Part shown: positions 24,967 to 33,287 of the stretch, piece by piece | Layout: each line of letters starts with the position of its first letter | Numbering within the stretch: the first letter of the stretch is position 1 | Origin: Affinirhizobium lemnae | Lineage (GTDB): Bacteria > Pseudomonadota > Alphaproteobacteria > Rhizobiales > Rhizobiaceae | Assembly (NCBI RefSeq): GCF_022968395.1 | Contig: NZ_JALJQZ010000001.1 | Span: forward strand, 186,001-250,000 | DNA length: 64,000 nt | Reading direction: 5' to 3' | The notes under the pieces: model-generated | The model's input: the letters and a program-made list of their open reading frames with translations, nothing else | The model's database searches: none | What the model was told of the DNA's origin: nothing | Position numbers and translations under genes: made by a program

Positions 24967-26760
24967 TTACTGTGCGTCGTCCGCAAAGATATCCTTTTTG
25001 TGAGTGTTGCCCGGAACCAGCAGTGCACCGATGACGACAGTCGCACCAGCGATGATGATCGGGTACCACAGACCACCATAGACGTTGCCCGTCTGCGCAG
25101 AGATGGCGAAGGCAGTTGCAGGCATCAGGCCGCCGAACCAGCCGTTACCGATGTGGTATGGCAGGGAGAGGCCGGAGTAGCGAATGCGTGTCGGGAAGAG
25201 TTCGACCAGCATGGCTGCAATCGGGGCATAGACCATCGTCACCAGAATGATGAGGTAGGTCAGGATCAGGACCACGGTAATCTTCTGGCCGCTGAAGATA
25301 TCGAAGAAATGGGCGGCCTTGATGACGGTCGTATTCTTGTCTGCGGAAGCCGGGTAGCCGGCAGCCGTCAGAGCATCGTTGACAGACTTTGTAAAGGCAG
25401 CCGGAGCCGTCTTGGCGGCATCGCCTGCAAGCTTGGTCGCGTCATAGGACGGGATGACCGTCTCGCCAATCTTCACCTGTGCAACCGTTGCCGCAGGGTC
25501 CTGCACCGAGGTGTAGTTGACCGAGGAACGGGCAAGCGTCGACTTTGCGATATCGCAAGAAGACGTGAACTTTGCTGTGCCGACCGGGTTGAACTGGAAA
25601 GAGCAGTCGCCCGGGGCTGCGGTGACAGTGACGACAGTCTGCTGTGCGGCATGGAGTGCCGGGTTGGCGACCTGCGTCAGCAGAGGGAAGACAAATTTGT
25701 AGGTCAGTGCCGCAATCAGGCAGCCTGCAAGGATGATGGGCTTGCGGCCGATCTTGTCCGACAGCGAACCGAAGAACAGGAACCCGCCGGTGCCGAGGAT
25801 GAGCGACCAGGCAACCATGACGTTTGCCGTGAAGCTGTCGACCTTGATGACGTTCTGCAGGAAGAACAGTGCATAGAACTGGCCGGAGTACCATACGACG
25901 GCCTGACCAGCGACGAGACCAAAGAGTGCGATGAGTGCAAACTTGCCGTTTTTCCAGGTGCCGAATGCTTCACGCAGCGGCGCCTTGGAGGCAGCACCCT
26001 CTTCCTTCATCTTCTTGAAGGCAGGGGATTCGTTCATCTGCAGGCGGATATAGAGCGAAATCAGCAGCAGAATGATCGAGCCGAGGAACGGAATACGCCA
26101 GCCCCAGAGATCGAAGGCCTTGATCATGCGTGGCGTGCCATCCGGGTTCATGACGGCAGCACCGGCTGCATCGAGAACCGCAGTAGGAGCCCAGTTGGCG
26201 TTCACATAGCTCTGCACGGCCAGAATAACCACGAGAGACAGTAGAAGGCCGAGCGTCGCGGTCGTCTGGATGAAGGCCGTGAAATAACCACGCTGGTTGG
26301 ACGGTGCATGTTCGGCCACATAGACCGCGGCACCGCCATATTCGCCACCAAGTGCCAGACCCTGAAGCATGCGAAGCACGATCAGGATGATCGGTGCCGC
26401 CGCACCCCAGCTGTTATATCCCGGCAGCAGGCCCACCAGGAAGGTGGAGAAGCCCATGATGAGAATGGTCATCAGGAAGGTGTACTTGCGGCCGACGAGA
26501 TCTCCCAGCGCGCCGAACACCAGCGCGCCGAACGGACGCACGATGAAGCCGGCAGCGAAGGCCAAAAGCGCAAACACGTTCCGCGTGGCTTCTGGGAACG
26601 CGGTGAAGTACTGCGCGCCGATGATGGCGGCCAGTGAACCGTAGAGATAAAAGTCGTACCACTCGAAGATTGTACCGGCAGAAGAGGCCATGATGACCTT
26701 CTTTTCCTCTGCGGTCATGGGCCGTGAACGGTCCCTCGCATTCATCTCGATTGCTGCCAT
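24967..26760 (-). CDS. MFS transporter, metabolite:H+ symporter (MHS) family
   Basis: A 597-residue inner-membrane symporter of the ShiA/KgtP/ProP type. Marks are SSAGTIFEWYDFYLYGSLAA near the start, RPFGALVFGALGDLVGRKYT in loop 2-3, and LRMLQGLALGGEYGGAAVYV. MHS proteins import organic acids, betaines or shikimate with protons. It is about 150 residues longer than usual because of an insert after ALTYKFVFPLLTQ that looks extracytoplasmic and has two cysteines (GDCSF, SSCDI), possibly a disulfide. AGGAGGAAT is just before the ATG. A perfect palindrome upstream (26917-26938) may be its operator. Substrate unknown. Confidence 0.87.
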   Translation of the reverse strand: MAAIEMNARDRSRPMTAEEKKVIMASSAGTIFEWYDFYLYGSLAAIIGAQYFTAFPEATRNVFALLAFAAGFIVRPFGALVFGALGDLVGRKYTFLMTILIMGFSTFLVGLLPGYNSWGAAAPIILIVLRMLQGLALGGEYGGAAVYVAEHAPSNQRGYFTAFIQTTATLGLLLSLVVILAVQSYVNANWAPTAVLDAAGAAVMNPDGTPRMIKAFDLWGWRIPFLGSIILLLISLYIRLQMNESPAFKKMKEEGAASKAPLREAFGTWKNGKFALIALFGLVAGQAVVWYSGQFYALFFLQNVIKVDSFTANVMVAWSLILGTGGFLFFGSLSDKIGRKPIILAGCLIAALTYKFVFPLLTQVANPALHAAQQTVVTVTAAPGDCSFQFNPVGTAKFTSSCDIAKSTLARSSVNYTSVQDPAATVAQVKIGETVIPSYDATKLAGDAAKTAPAAFTKSVNDALTAAGYPASADKNTTVIKAAHFFDIFSGQKITVVLILTYLIILVTMVYAPIAAMLVELFPTRIRYSGLSLPYHIGNGWFGGLMPATAFAISAQTGNVYGGLWYPIIIAGATVVIGALLVPGNTHKKDIFADDAQ

Positions 26761-27205
26761 GTATTCCTCCTCCTTGTGTCCGGCCTGTCGACCGGAAAAT
26801 GTCTTTCAACATCCATCGCGATCGCCACCTCCGTAGCTTTCGCTTGCCTTAAGTTCGGCCCTCTACCGCCTCAAGGCTTTCACGTGCCCCCATGGCGGCA
26901 CGCCCTCCAGTTCCCATTGGTCCATCTAGGTGGACCAAGCTTGCCCTGCGTATCCATCATCGTCAAAACGATAACCTGGGATTTTGAAGCTAGCACAGGC
27001 CTGATGCCTGAATCAGAACGACTTTGGTCTAAGAGAAAAGATAATGCAGGGTAAAATTGAATAAATATATAAAATGCAACTCAGATCGTATGTTCTTGTG
27101 TGCTGCATCTGCTCAATCAATGTGTCGATGCATAGGATCGCTGAGTGTGTGGGCAGTTGAGAAGTTTCAAATGTTCAATAAAGAGAACGAGGTAGAAACG
27201 GGTCC
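26761..27205. other. Intergenic region between divergent genes
   Basis: No gene seen. It must hold the promoters of the MHS transporter and the DUF429-type gene. The one clear structure is the palindrome at 26917-26938; 27040-27170 is AT-rich. Confidence 0.4.
26917..26938. promoter_or_regulatory. Perfect 8+8 palindrome, putative operator
   Basis: TTGGTCCA, six bases, TGGACCAA, about 157 bases ahead of the MHS transporter start. The symmetry suits a GntR- or LacI-type dimer; the regulator is not encoded next door. Confidence 0.5.
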
Positions 27206-28159
27206 ATGAAACCTTCCTGTCTTGTGCACTGCGATTGGAGTGTAGTCGATGAAAAACGGTGGATGACGCTCGCCTGTCGCTACGGAACGAATTGGCTGAT
27301 CTCTGCTCCTGAAAAAGTTGGATCGACCATTTCCCTGTTCGATCGAATCGCCAAGCGAAATCAGGGAAATGGTTGTGTGTTTTTCGGTTTCGACTTCCCG
27401 ATCGGTGTTCCAAACACTTATGGCGAAAAGACTGGCTTCGCGAATTTCCGGGATCTGCTCGATGTGCTTGGTCACGATGAATGGTCGGACTGGTTTCGCC
27501 CCGCTGACAAACCTTCAGAGATTTCGCTGAGGCGTCCCTTTTATCCGGCGCGCTCTGGCGGCACGCTTCAGGCACATCTGTTCGAGGGCTTGGGTATCGG
27601 GAGAGAGAATTTGCTGCGTCTGTGCGAGCGTCCGGCTCCAGGCCTTTCGCCACCTTCCATGCTGTTCTGGACCATGGGTGCATCGCAGGTGGGCAAGGCG
27701 GCAATTGCCGGGTGGCGAGAACTGATCCAGCCCTTTCGTCAAAGGATCGGCATCTGGCCCTTCGATGGCGGTCTGGTTGATCTGTTTGGAGCCCATAAGA
27801 TAGTCGTCGCAGAAAGCTATCCGGCGGATGCCTATGCGAAAATTGGCATTCCGCGAAACCCGGTATGGAGCAAGCGAAGGCAGGAGGACCGGCAGCGGTT
27901 CGCGCCCACTATCCGGCAATGGTTGGCGGCGAGGCCGGATCTGCAACCGGATGACGGGCTGCTCGAAATGATCGACGATTGCTTCGGCAGTGATGCTAGC
28001 GGCGAAGATCGCTTTGACGCGCTGATGGGCCTGCTTCCGATGATCGAGATCGTTGAGGGAAGACACACCGACGGAGTGCCGGATCTGGCGGCTTGTCGTG
28101 ATTGGGAAGGCTGGATCCTTGGGCGCAGGTTGACAGCCCCAGATCACGAAGCACCATGA
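27206..28159 (+). CDS. DUF429-type protein (predicted RNase H-like fold)
   Basis: A 317-residue cytoplasmic protein. It has the spaced acidic pattern of the DUF429 family: an N-terminal strand (CLVHCDWSVV), FFGFDFPIGVP near 55-65, VVAESYPADAYAKIG near 200, and GEDRFDALMGLLPM near 270. The family has a predicted RNase H-like fold; no function is established. The ATG at 27206 has a weak GAGGT upstream. It lies about 100 bases before the ureidoglycine aminohydrolase gene on the same strand, so cotranscription is possible. The family call is by motif recollection. Confidence 0.6.
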   Translation: MKPSCLVHCDWSVVDEKRWMTLACRYGTNWLISAPEKVGSTISLFDRIAKRNQGNGCVFFGFDFPIGVPNTYGEKTGFANFRDLLDVLGHDEWSDWFRPADKPSEISLRRPFYPARSGGTLQAHLFEGLGIGRENLLRLCERPAPGLSPPSMLFWTMGASQVGKAAIAGWRELIQPFRQRIGIWPFDGGLVDLFGAHKIVVAESYPADAYAKIGIPRNPVWSKRRQEDRQRFAPTIRQWLAARPDLQPDDGLLEMIDDCFGSDASGEDRFDALMGLLPMIEIVEGRHTDGVPDLAACRDWEGWILGRRLTAPDHEAP

Positions 28160-28207
28160 GTTCTCGATTTATTTCGACTTCGCTTGAGGATATGACAGGA
28201 GGAATCG

Positions 28208-28261
28208 ATGCCGCTGTCAGACAACATGGCGGGGCATCACCCGACGGAGACATGGGCATGA
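28208..28261 (+). CDS. Possible 17-residue leader peptide, coupled to the next gene
   Basis: AGGAGG at 28198-28203 is 4 bases from this ATG, the best ribosome site in the region. The peptide MPLSDNMAGHHPTETWA ends in TGA at 28259-28261, overlapping the ATG of the aminohydrolase (ATGA). The arrangement would couple translation of the two. No known attenuator resembles it; it may be fortuitous. Confidence 0.35.
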   Translation: MPLSDNMAGHHPTETWA

Positions 28262-29079
28262 TATCAGGACGATACTATTCCAACATGGGCGGACTTCCGG
28301 GGCAGACGGAGCTTCTGTCGAGCAAGGCAACGTTCAAGACTGCCTATGCAGTCATCCCGAAGCGGGTCATGTCGGATATCGTCACCAGCGTGCTGCCACA
28401 TTGGGATGCGACGCGCGCCTGGATCATCGCCCGACCGATGACCGGTTTTTCCGAGACCTTCGCGCAGTACATCATGGAGGTCGCGCCTGGTGGCGGCAGC
28501 GAAAGGCCCGAGCCGAACGCGGCAGCCCAGGCAGCCATCTTCGTGGTCGAAGGCGAAATGACCATAGTGCTGGATGGCACAGCCCACGAATTGCGCGAAG
28601 GCTCGTTTGCCTATCTGCCTGCAGGGGCGAAATGGACCCTGAAGAACAACAGCCAGAGCCTCGCCAAATTCCATTGGGTGCGCAAGAAGTTTCAGGCTGT
28701 CGAGGGGCTGGAACTGCCTCCTGCCATCTTCAGCCATGAGGATGACCACCAGCTTTCCGCCATGCCGGATACCGATGGAAAATGGGCAACCACTCGCTTC
28801 ATCGATCCCGCGGACGTGCGCTACGACATGCACCTGAATATCGTGACTTTCCAGCCGGGTGCGCTCATTCCGTTCATGGAAACGCATGTCATGGAGCACG
28901 GTCTCTATGTTCTGGAAGGCAAGGCGGTCTATCGCCTGAATGATGACTGGGTAGAAGTCGAGGCCGGAGATTTCATGTGGCTGCGCGCCTTCTGCCCGCA
29001 GGCCTGCTATGCCGGTGGACCGGGGCGCTTCCGGTATCTGCTCTACAAGGACGTGAACCGCCACGTCGATCTTTGGTAA
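28258..29079 (+). CDS. allE: (S)-ureidoglycine aminohydrolase
   Basis: A 273-residue double-cupin enzyme that releases ammonia from (S)-ureidoglycine to form ureidoglycolate in allantoin/purine catabolism. The C-terminal cupin keeps FMETHVMEHGLYVLEGKAVY with the metal-binding Glu/His set, and the protein ends YLLYKDVNRHVDLW, close to E. coli AllE (YIYSKDCNRDVEI). I take ATG 28258 because GGAG lies 8 bases upstream and rhizobial homologues start shortly before YYSNMGGLPGQTELL; the frame is open to 28102 without support. No other allantoin gene is in the window. Confidence 0.88.
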   Translation: MISGRYYSNMGGLPGQTELLSSKATFKTAYAVIPKRVMSDIVTSVLPHWDATRAWIIARPMTGFSETFAQYIMEVAPGGGSERPEPNAAAQAAIFVVEGEMTIVLDGTAHELREGSFAYLPAGAKWTLKNNSQSLAKFHWVRKKFQAVEGLELPPAIFSHEDDHQLSAMPDTDGKWATTRFIDPADVRYDMHLNIVTFQPGALIPFMETHVMEHGLYVLEGKAVYRLNDDWVEVEAGDFMWLRAFCPQACYAGGPGRFRYLLYKDVNRHVDLW

Positions 29080-29107
29080 CCTTGGGATAACGTACACGTT
29101 AACCCGA

Positions 29108-29193
29108 CGTCATTCTCGGCCTTCTGCCGAGAATCTACTGAAGTTGACCAAACCAGTTGGTTGTAGATGCTCGGGACAAGCCCGAGCATGACG
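29108..29193. repeat. Paired-hairpin intergenic element
   Basis: Hairpin 1: ATTCTCGGC/GCCGAGAAT at 29112-29134. Hairpin 2: ATGCTCGGG/CCCGAGCAT at 29167-29189. The two units are inverted relative to each other (CGTCAT...ATGACG outside, ATCTAC...GTAGAT inside), so the whole 86 bp could form a cruciform. It resembles common rhizobial palindromic repeats. It lies between convergent genes. Confidence 0.75.
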
Positions 29194-29276
29194 GAAAACA
29201 GTTGAATACCCCCGATGAAATCTCATCAGGGGTATCTTGCGTTGCATCAAGCAACACGCTTCACAGAATTGTCGGG

Positions 29277-29327
29277 TCGCGTGTCGTAACCGTAAAACCG
29301 CTTCACACTTTTACGCGACACGCTTCA
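29277..29327 (-). repeat. Rhizobial intergenic repeat, partial copy C
   Basis: The reverse complement contains AAAAGTGTGAAGCGGTTTTA and ends ACGACACGCG, matching copies A and B. It overlaps the last codons and stop of the transaminase gene (LKRVA), so the repeat has donated the gene's 3' end. Confidence 0.65.
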
Positions 29328-30645
29328 GGGCATCGCCGATCATGGAAACGATCGTCTCGATCTGTTCCTTCTCGATGATCAGCGGCGGCGAGAGAGCAAT
29401 GACATCGCCCGTCACACGGATCAGCAGGCCCTTTTTGAAGCAATCGACGAACACGTCATAAGCGCGCGTTCCCGGTGCACCATCACGCGGGCTAAGTTCG
29501 ATGGCGCCAACGAGGCCGAGATTGCGCACATCCACCACATGCGGATGACCTTTCAGGCTATGCAGCGCCTCCTGCCAGGTCTCTGCCAGACCGGCAGCGC
29601 GCGTCAGAAGGTTTTCTTCCGCATAGATTTCCAGTGTCGCAATGCCAGCGGCGCTGGCCACCGGATGGCCGGAATAGGTGTAGCCGTGGAAGAGCTCTAT
29701 GGCATTCTCCGGTCCGTTCATCAGCCCGTCATAGACCTTGCGGCTGGCGAATACCGCGCCCATCGGGATGGCACCATTCGTCAGGCCCTTTGCCGTGGTG
29801 ACGAGATCCGGCACGACGCCGAAATAGTCGGTTGCAAAAGGTGTGCCGAGGCGACCGAAACCGGTGATGACTTCATCGAAGATCAGCAGGATGCCGTATT
29901 TCTGCGAGATCGCGCGAATGCGCTCCAGATAGCCCTTTGGCGGAAGGATGACGCCGGCAGAACCAGACATCGGCTCGACGATGACGGCGGCAATGGTTTC
30001 CGGCCCATGCAGTTGGACCAGGCGCTCCAGATCTTCCGCCAGTTCCAGACCGTGCGCCGGCAGACCCTTGGAGAAGGCATTGCGCTCGATATCCAGCGTA
30101 TGGCGCATGTGGTCGGCTGGGATCTGCGGGAAGACGCGACGATTATTGACGAGGCCGCCGACGGAAATTCCGCCGAAGCCGACGCCGTGATAACCCTTCT
30201 CGCGACCGATGATGCGGCTGCGCGTACCCTGGCCGATGGCGCGCTGATAGGCGATCGCGATCTTCAGGGCGGTATCGACGGACTCGGATCCGGAGCCTGT
30301 AAAGAAGACGCGGTCAAGCTCAGCGGCAGCACCACCCGGCGCGATCCTTCCCAGTTTTTCGGCAAAATCGAACGCGATCGGATGGCCCATCTGGAAGGTT
30401 GGGGCAAAATCCAGCGTGCGCAGCTGTCGTTCCACGGCATCGGCAATGCGCTTGCGACCGTGACCGGCGTTGACGCACCAGAGACCCGCCGTTCCGTCCA
30501 GCACCGTATTACCATCGACGTCGGTGTAATACATGCCACTCGCGCTGGCGAGCAGGCGAGGAGCGGCCTTGAACTGACGGTTCGCCGTGAACGGCATCCA
30601 GAAATTTTCCAGCGTCGGTGTGTTGGATTGCTTTGTGTAGTCCAT
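29311..30645 (-). CDS. Omega-amino acid (beta-alanine)--pyruvate transaminase
   Basis: A 444-residue class-III PLP transaminase. The Schiff-base lysine is K286 in TTAKGLTNGAIPMG; FDEVITGFGRLG (256-267) holds the cofactor Asp; LENFWMPFTANRQFKAAPR near the start is typical of omega-amino acid:pyruvate transaminases. Beta-alanine would give malonate semialdehyde, which MmsA (10903) can oxidise. AAGGAG upstream fixes ATG 30645 rather than the earlier 30672. It is divergent from a PuuR-like regulator gene, its probable controller. Putrescine- or taurine-type amine donors are alternatives. Confidence 0.87.
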   Translation of the reverse strand: MDYTKQSNTPTLENFWMPFTANRQFKAAPRLLASASGMYYTDVDGNTVLDGTAGLWCVNAGHGRKRIADAVERQLRTLDFAPTFQMGHPIAFDFAEKLGRIAPGGAAAELDRVFFTGSGSESVDTALKIAIAYQRAIGQGTRSRIIGREKGYHGVGFGGISVGGLVNNRRVFPQIPADHMRHTLDIERNAFSKGLPAHGLELAEDLERLVQLHGPETIAAVIVEPMSGSAGVILPPKGYLERIRAISQKYGILLIFDEVITGFGRLGTPFATDYFGVVPDLVTTAKGLTNGAIPMGAVFASRKVYDGLMNGPENAIELFHGYTYSGHPVASAAGIATLEIYAEENLLTRAAGLAETWQEALHSLKGHPHVVDVRNLGLVGAIELSPRDGAPGTRAYDVFVDCFKKGLLIRVTGDVIALSPPLIIEKEQIETIVSMIGDALKRVA

Positions 30646-30801
30646 GGCGGTTCGGCTCCTTCGGCACAGCATGTCATGCTGGTGTGGGCGATTTTTGAGA
30701 TGCCAACAAGTCCTTTTCTCTCAATCTGTAAGCTATTGATTTTTCGATATAGAAGTTGCAGGATTTGCGATATCTTCAACATCCGAAACAGTGGATCTAT
30801 C

Positions 30802-31350
30802 GTGTCTGTCGATGTGGGTAACCGTCTTCGCCATCTGCGCATGGCCCATAAGCTTTCACAGCGGGAACTGGCCAAGCGCGCTGGTGTAACAAACTCCACT
30901 ATATCGTTGATCGAATCGAACGCCTCCAATCCATCCGTTGGGGCACTGAAGCGCATTCTCGATGGCATTCCCATCGGGCTCGCCGAATTCTTCGCCTTCG
31001 AGCCGGATAAGCCGAAGAAGGCCTTCTATGCGGCAGAAGAGCTTGTCGAGATCGGCAAGGGCAAGATCTCCTATCGCCAGATCGGCGATAATCTGTTTGG
31101 CCGTAGTCTGCAGATCCTGAAGGAATGCTATCAGCCGGGCGCCGATACGGGCAAGGTCCCGCTTGTTCACGAAGGAGAGGAGGGCGGTATCGTGCTGTCC
31201 GGCCGTCTTGAGGTGACGGTGGATGAAGAGCGCCGGATCCTCGGACCCGGCGATGCCTATTATTTCGAGAGCCGCAGACCACATCGTTTCCGCTGTGTCG
31301 GGCCTGTTCCCTGCGAGGTCATCAGCGCCTGCACGCCGCCAACCTTCTGA
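30802..31350 (+). CDS. XRE-cupin transcriptional regulator, PuuR-like
   Basis: A 182-residue regulator with an N-terminal XRE HTH (residues 5-60, QRELAKRAGVTNSTISLIES) and a C-terminal cupin domain (HEGEEGGIVLSGRLEVTVDE, GPGDAYYFESRRPHRFR). Size and layout match E. coli PuuR, which represses putrescine use. The start is GTG 30802: the HTH begins at once after it, and the open frame upstream is antisense to the transaminase gene. It is divergent from the transaminase and is the natural candidate to control it. Confidence 0.87.
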   Translation: MSVDVGNRLRHLRMAHKLSQRELAKRAGVTNSTISLIESNASNPSVGALKRILDGIPIGLAEFFAFEPDKPKKAFYAAEELVEIGKGKISYRQIGDNLFGRSLQILKECYQPGADTGKVPLVHEGEEGGIVLSGRLEVTVDEERRILGPGDAYYFESRRPHRFRCVGPVPCEVISACTPPTF

Positions 31351-31352
31351 CA

Positions 31353-32057
31353 TCAAACGGAGCGCATCAATCCGCCATCCACTTTCAGGCTCTGGCCGGT
31401 GATATAGCCCGCACCTTCGGAAACGAGGAAGGAGATGGTGGCCGCGATTTCCTCCATCGTGCCATAGCGCTTCATCGGCACGCTCTCACGCCGCTCCTCC
31501 GTGCCGGGCAGACTGTCGATCCAGCCTGGCAGAACATTGTTCATGCGCACATTGTCGATGGCATAAGTATCGGCAAACAGTTTCGTATAGGCCGCAAGAC
31601 CCGCACGGAACACGGCAGAGGTGGGGAACATGGGCGATGGCTCGAACACCCAGGCGGTCGAGATGTTGACGATGGTGCCAGCCTTTTGCGCCTGCATGAT
31701 GGGCGCCACCAGTCGAACCGGGCGGATGACGTTCATGAGATAGACATCCATGCCGGTGTGCCACTGCTCGTCGGTGATATCCAGAAGCTGCGCGCGCGGT
31801 CCATGGCCGGCAGAGTTCACCAGCGCGTCGATCCGGCCCCACTTTTCCATGGCGCCATCGATCAGCCGCTTGAGATCATCGTTCGATTGGTTGGAGCCGG
31901 TCACGCCGATGCCGCCAAGCTCTGTGGCCAAGGCTTCGCCCTTGCCGGAGGAGGAAAGGATGGCAACCTTGTAGCCATCGGCGGCGAGCCGCTTTGCGGC
32001 TGCCGCGCCCATGCCGCTGCCGCCCGCCGTAATGAGTGCCACTTTCGTCTCTGACAT
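31353..32057 (-). CDS. SDR-family protein with altered catalytic residues
   Basis: A 234-residue Rossmann-fold protein. The nucleotide motif ALITAGGSGMG (7-17), NSAG (81-84) and the C-terminal GYITGQSLKVDGGLM are classic short-chain dehydrogenase marks. The usual Ser-Tyr-Lys catalytic set is missing: aligned positions read Thr134, Ser147 and Arg151 (ISTAW and TSAVFRAGLAAYTK). It may bind NAD(P) without ordinary reductase chemistry. GGAGGC precedes ATG 32057. It is convergent with the PuuR-like gene, whose stop is 2 bases away. Substrate unknown. Confidence 0.8.
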   Translation of the reverse strand: MSETKVALITAGGSGMGAAAAKRLAADGYKVAILSSSGKGEALATELGGIGVTGSNQSNDDLKRLIDGAMEKWGRIDALVNSAGHGPRAQLLDITDEQWHTGMDVYLMNVIRPVRLVAPIMQAQKAGTIVNISTAWVFEPSPMFPTSAVFRAGLAAYTKLFADTYAIDNVRMNNVLPGWIDSLPGTEERRESVPMKRYGTMEEIAATISFLVSEGAGYITGQSLKVDGGLMRSV

Positions 32058-32058
32058 G

Positions 32059-32190
32059 ATCTCTGCCTCCATAAGCTACAGCGCGGCGCGTTCGATTGAA
32101 CGCGCGAACGACGCTGTAAGACTTTAAATTAATGCATATCGCGCTCAACCGAATCCGGTTGAGCGCGATATGCATTAGTGAGGCAGAGAT
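32059..32190. repeat. Nested palindromic element with 11-bp terminal repeats
   Basis: Ends ATCTCTGCCTC (32059-32069) and GAGGCAGAGAT (32180-32190) are exact inverted copies. Inside lie hairpin 1 (32078-32117, core GCGCGTTC/GAACGCGC) and hairpin 2, perfect 22-bp arms at 32130-32151 and 32156-32177 around a 4-base loop. It lies just before the SDR gene and its left end carries that gene's ribosome site. Confidence 0.8.
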
Positions 32191-32243
32191 ATCACGGAAG
32201 GGAGCGACTGCAAGGGTGTTTCCAACCGGGAGAGGCGAGAAGC

Positions 32244-33161
32244 CTATTCAATACCGAGCTGTTCCGCCGTAATCCAGAACACTGCATCCTGGGATTCTGC
32301 TGTCTCCAGCCAGGTGAATTCCAGATGCGGGAATTCCTCTTCCAGAATTTCGCGACCGGAACCGATTTCGCACAACAGGCCGCCCTCGGGCGTCAAATAT
32401 TTCGGTGCCTCGCGCAGGATTTCGCGAACGAGATCAAGTCCGTCTTCTCCGCCATCATGGGCCATGCGCGGCTCGGCCTGATATTCCGGCGGGTAGCCGG
32501 CAAGGGCTTCATGATCCACATAGGGCGGATTGGTGATGATGAGATCGTAGCGTCGTCCATCAAGCGGCTTGAAGAGATCACCCTGATGAAGCGTCACCTG
32601 ACCCTCCACCTCGTGCTCGGCGACGTTGAGCCTGGCGACTTCCAAAGCATCGGCTGACAGGTCAACCGCATCGACCTCCGCCTGCGGGAAGAACTTCGCC
32701 ATGATAACGGCCAGACAGCCGGAACCGGTGCAGATATCCACGGCACGTTCCACCATCATCGGATCCGGCAGCCAGTTGGAGCCATGCGGGTTGGTGTATT
32801 CCGCAAACAGGATTTCGCCGATATGCGAGCGAGGAACGATGACCCGCTCGTCCACATGAAAGCGCACACCCTGGATGTAGGAATGACCGGTTATGTAAGA
32901 GGACGGCTTGCGTGTGGAAACGCGCGTCTCGATCCGCTCCGCCAGAAGCTTGCGTTCGTGGGGCAGAAGTCTTGCATCCAGAAACGGGTCCAGCGTATCG
33001 ATCGGCAGGTCGAGCGAATCGAGCAGCAGGAAAGCAGCGTCATCGCCTGCATTTCTAGTGCCGTGACCATAGGCCAGATCTGCCGCGTTGAAGCGCGAAA
33101 TGGCATAACGCCAATAGTCGCGCAGCGTTACGAGTTCCTGAGTGATGAGGTCAGTGTTCAA
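32244..33161 (-). CDS. prmB: Ribosomal protein L3 N5-glutamine methyltransferase PrmB
   Basis: A 305-residue class-I SAM methyltransferase. SAM motif AVDICTGSGCLAVIMAKFFP lies near 140, and the glutamine-specific NPPYVDHEALAGYPPEYQAE near 210 is the PrmB/PrmC signature; YITGHSYIQGVRFHVDERVI marks PrmB. It methylates a glutamine of ribosomal protein uL3 in the cytoplasm. Length matches E. coli PrmB (310). It is divergent from the pseudouridine synthase gene. The next gene on this strand follows the palindromic element and is unrelated. Confidence 0.93.
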   Translation of the reverse strand: MNTDLITQELVTLRDYWRYAISRFNAADLAYGHGTRNAGDDAAFLLLDSLDLPIDTLDPFLDARLLPHERKLLAERIETRVSTRKPSSYITGHSYIQGVRFHVDERVIVPRSHIGEILFAEYTNPHGSNWLPDPMMVERAVDICTGSGCLAVIMAKFFPQAEVDAVDLSADALEVARLNVAEHEVEGQVTLHQGDLFKPLDGRRYDLIITNPPYVDHEALAGYPPEYQAEPRMAHDGGEDGLDLVREILREAPKYLTPEGGLLCEIGSGREILEEEFPHLEFTWLETAESQDAVFWITAEQLGIE

Positions 33162-33287
33162 GATCGTCTCACTTCCTGACTTGGGTTATCGCAGTTCCAG
33201 GTTATGGCACTTATAAAATATGGTCGTGCAAAACTGCCCTCGCTGTAGAATGGTGCGTGCGGCTGGTCAACAGAGTGAAGAACAACG

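Noticed and set aside
29539-30801. Long plus-strand open frame ahead of the PuuR-like gene
   Set aside because: It is antisense to the transaminase gene; the regulator's HTH starts right after GTG 30802.
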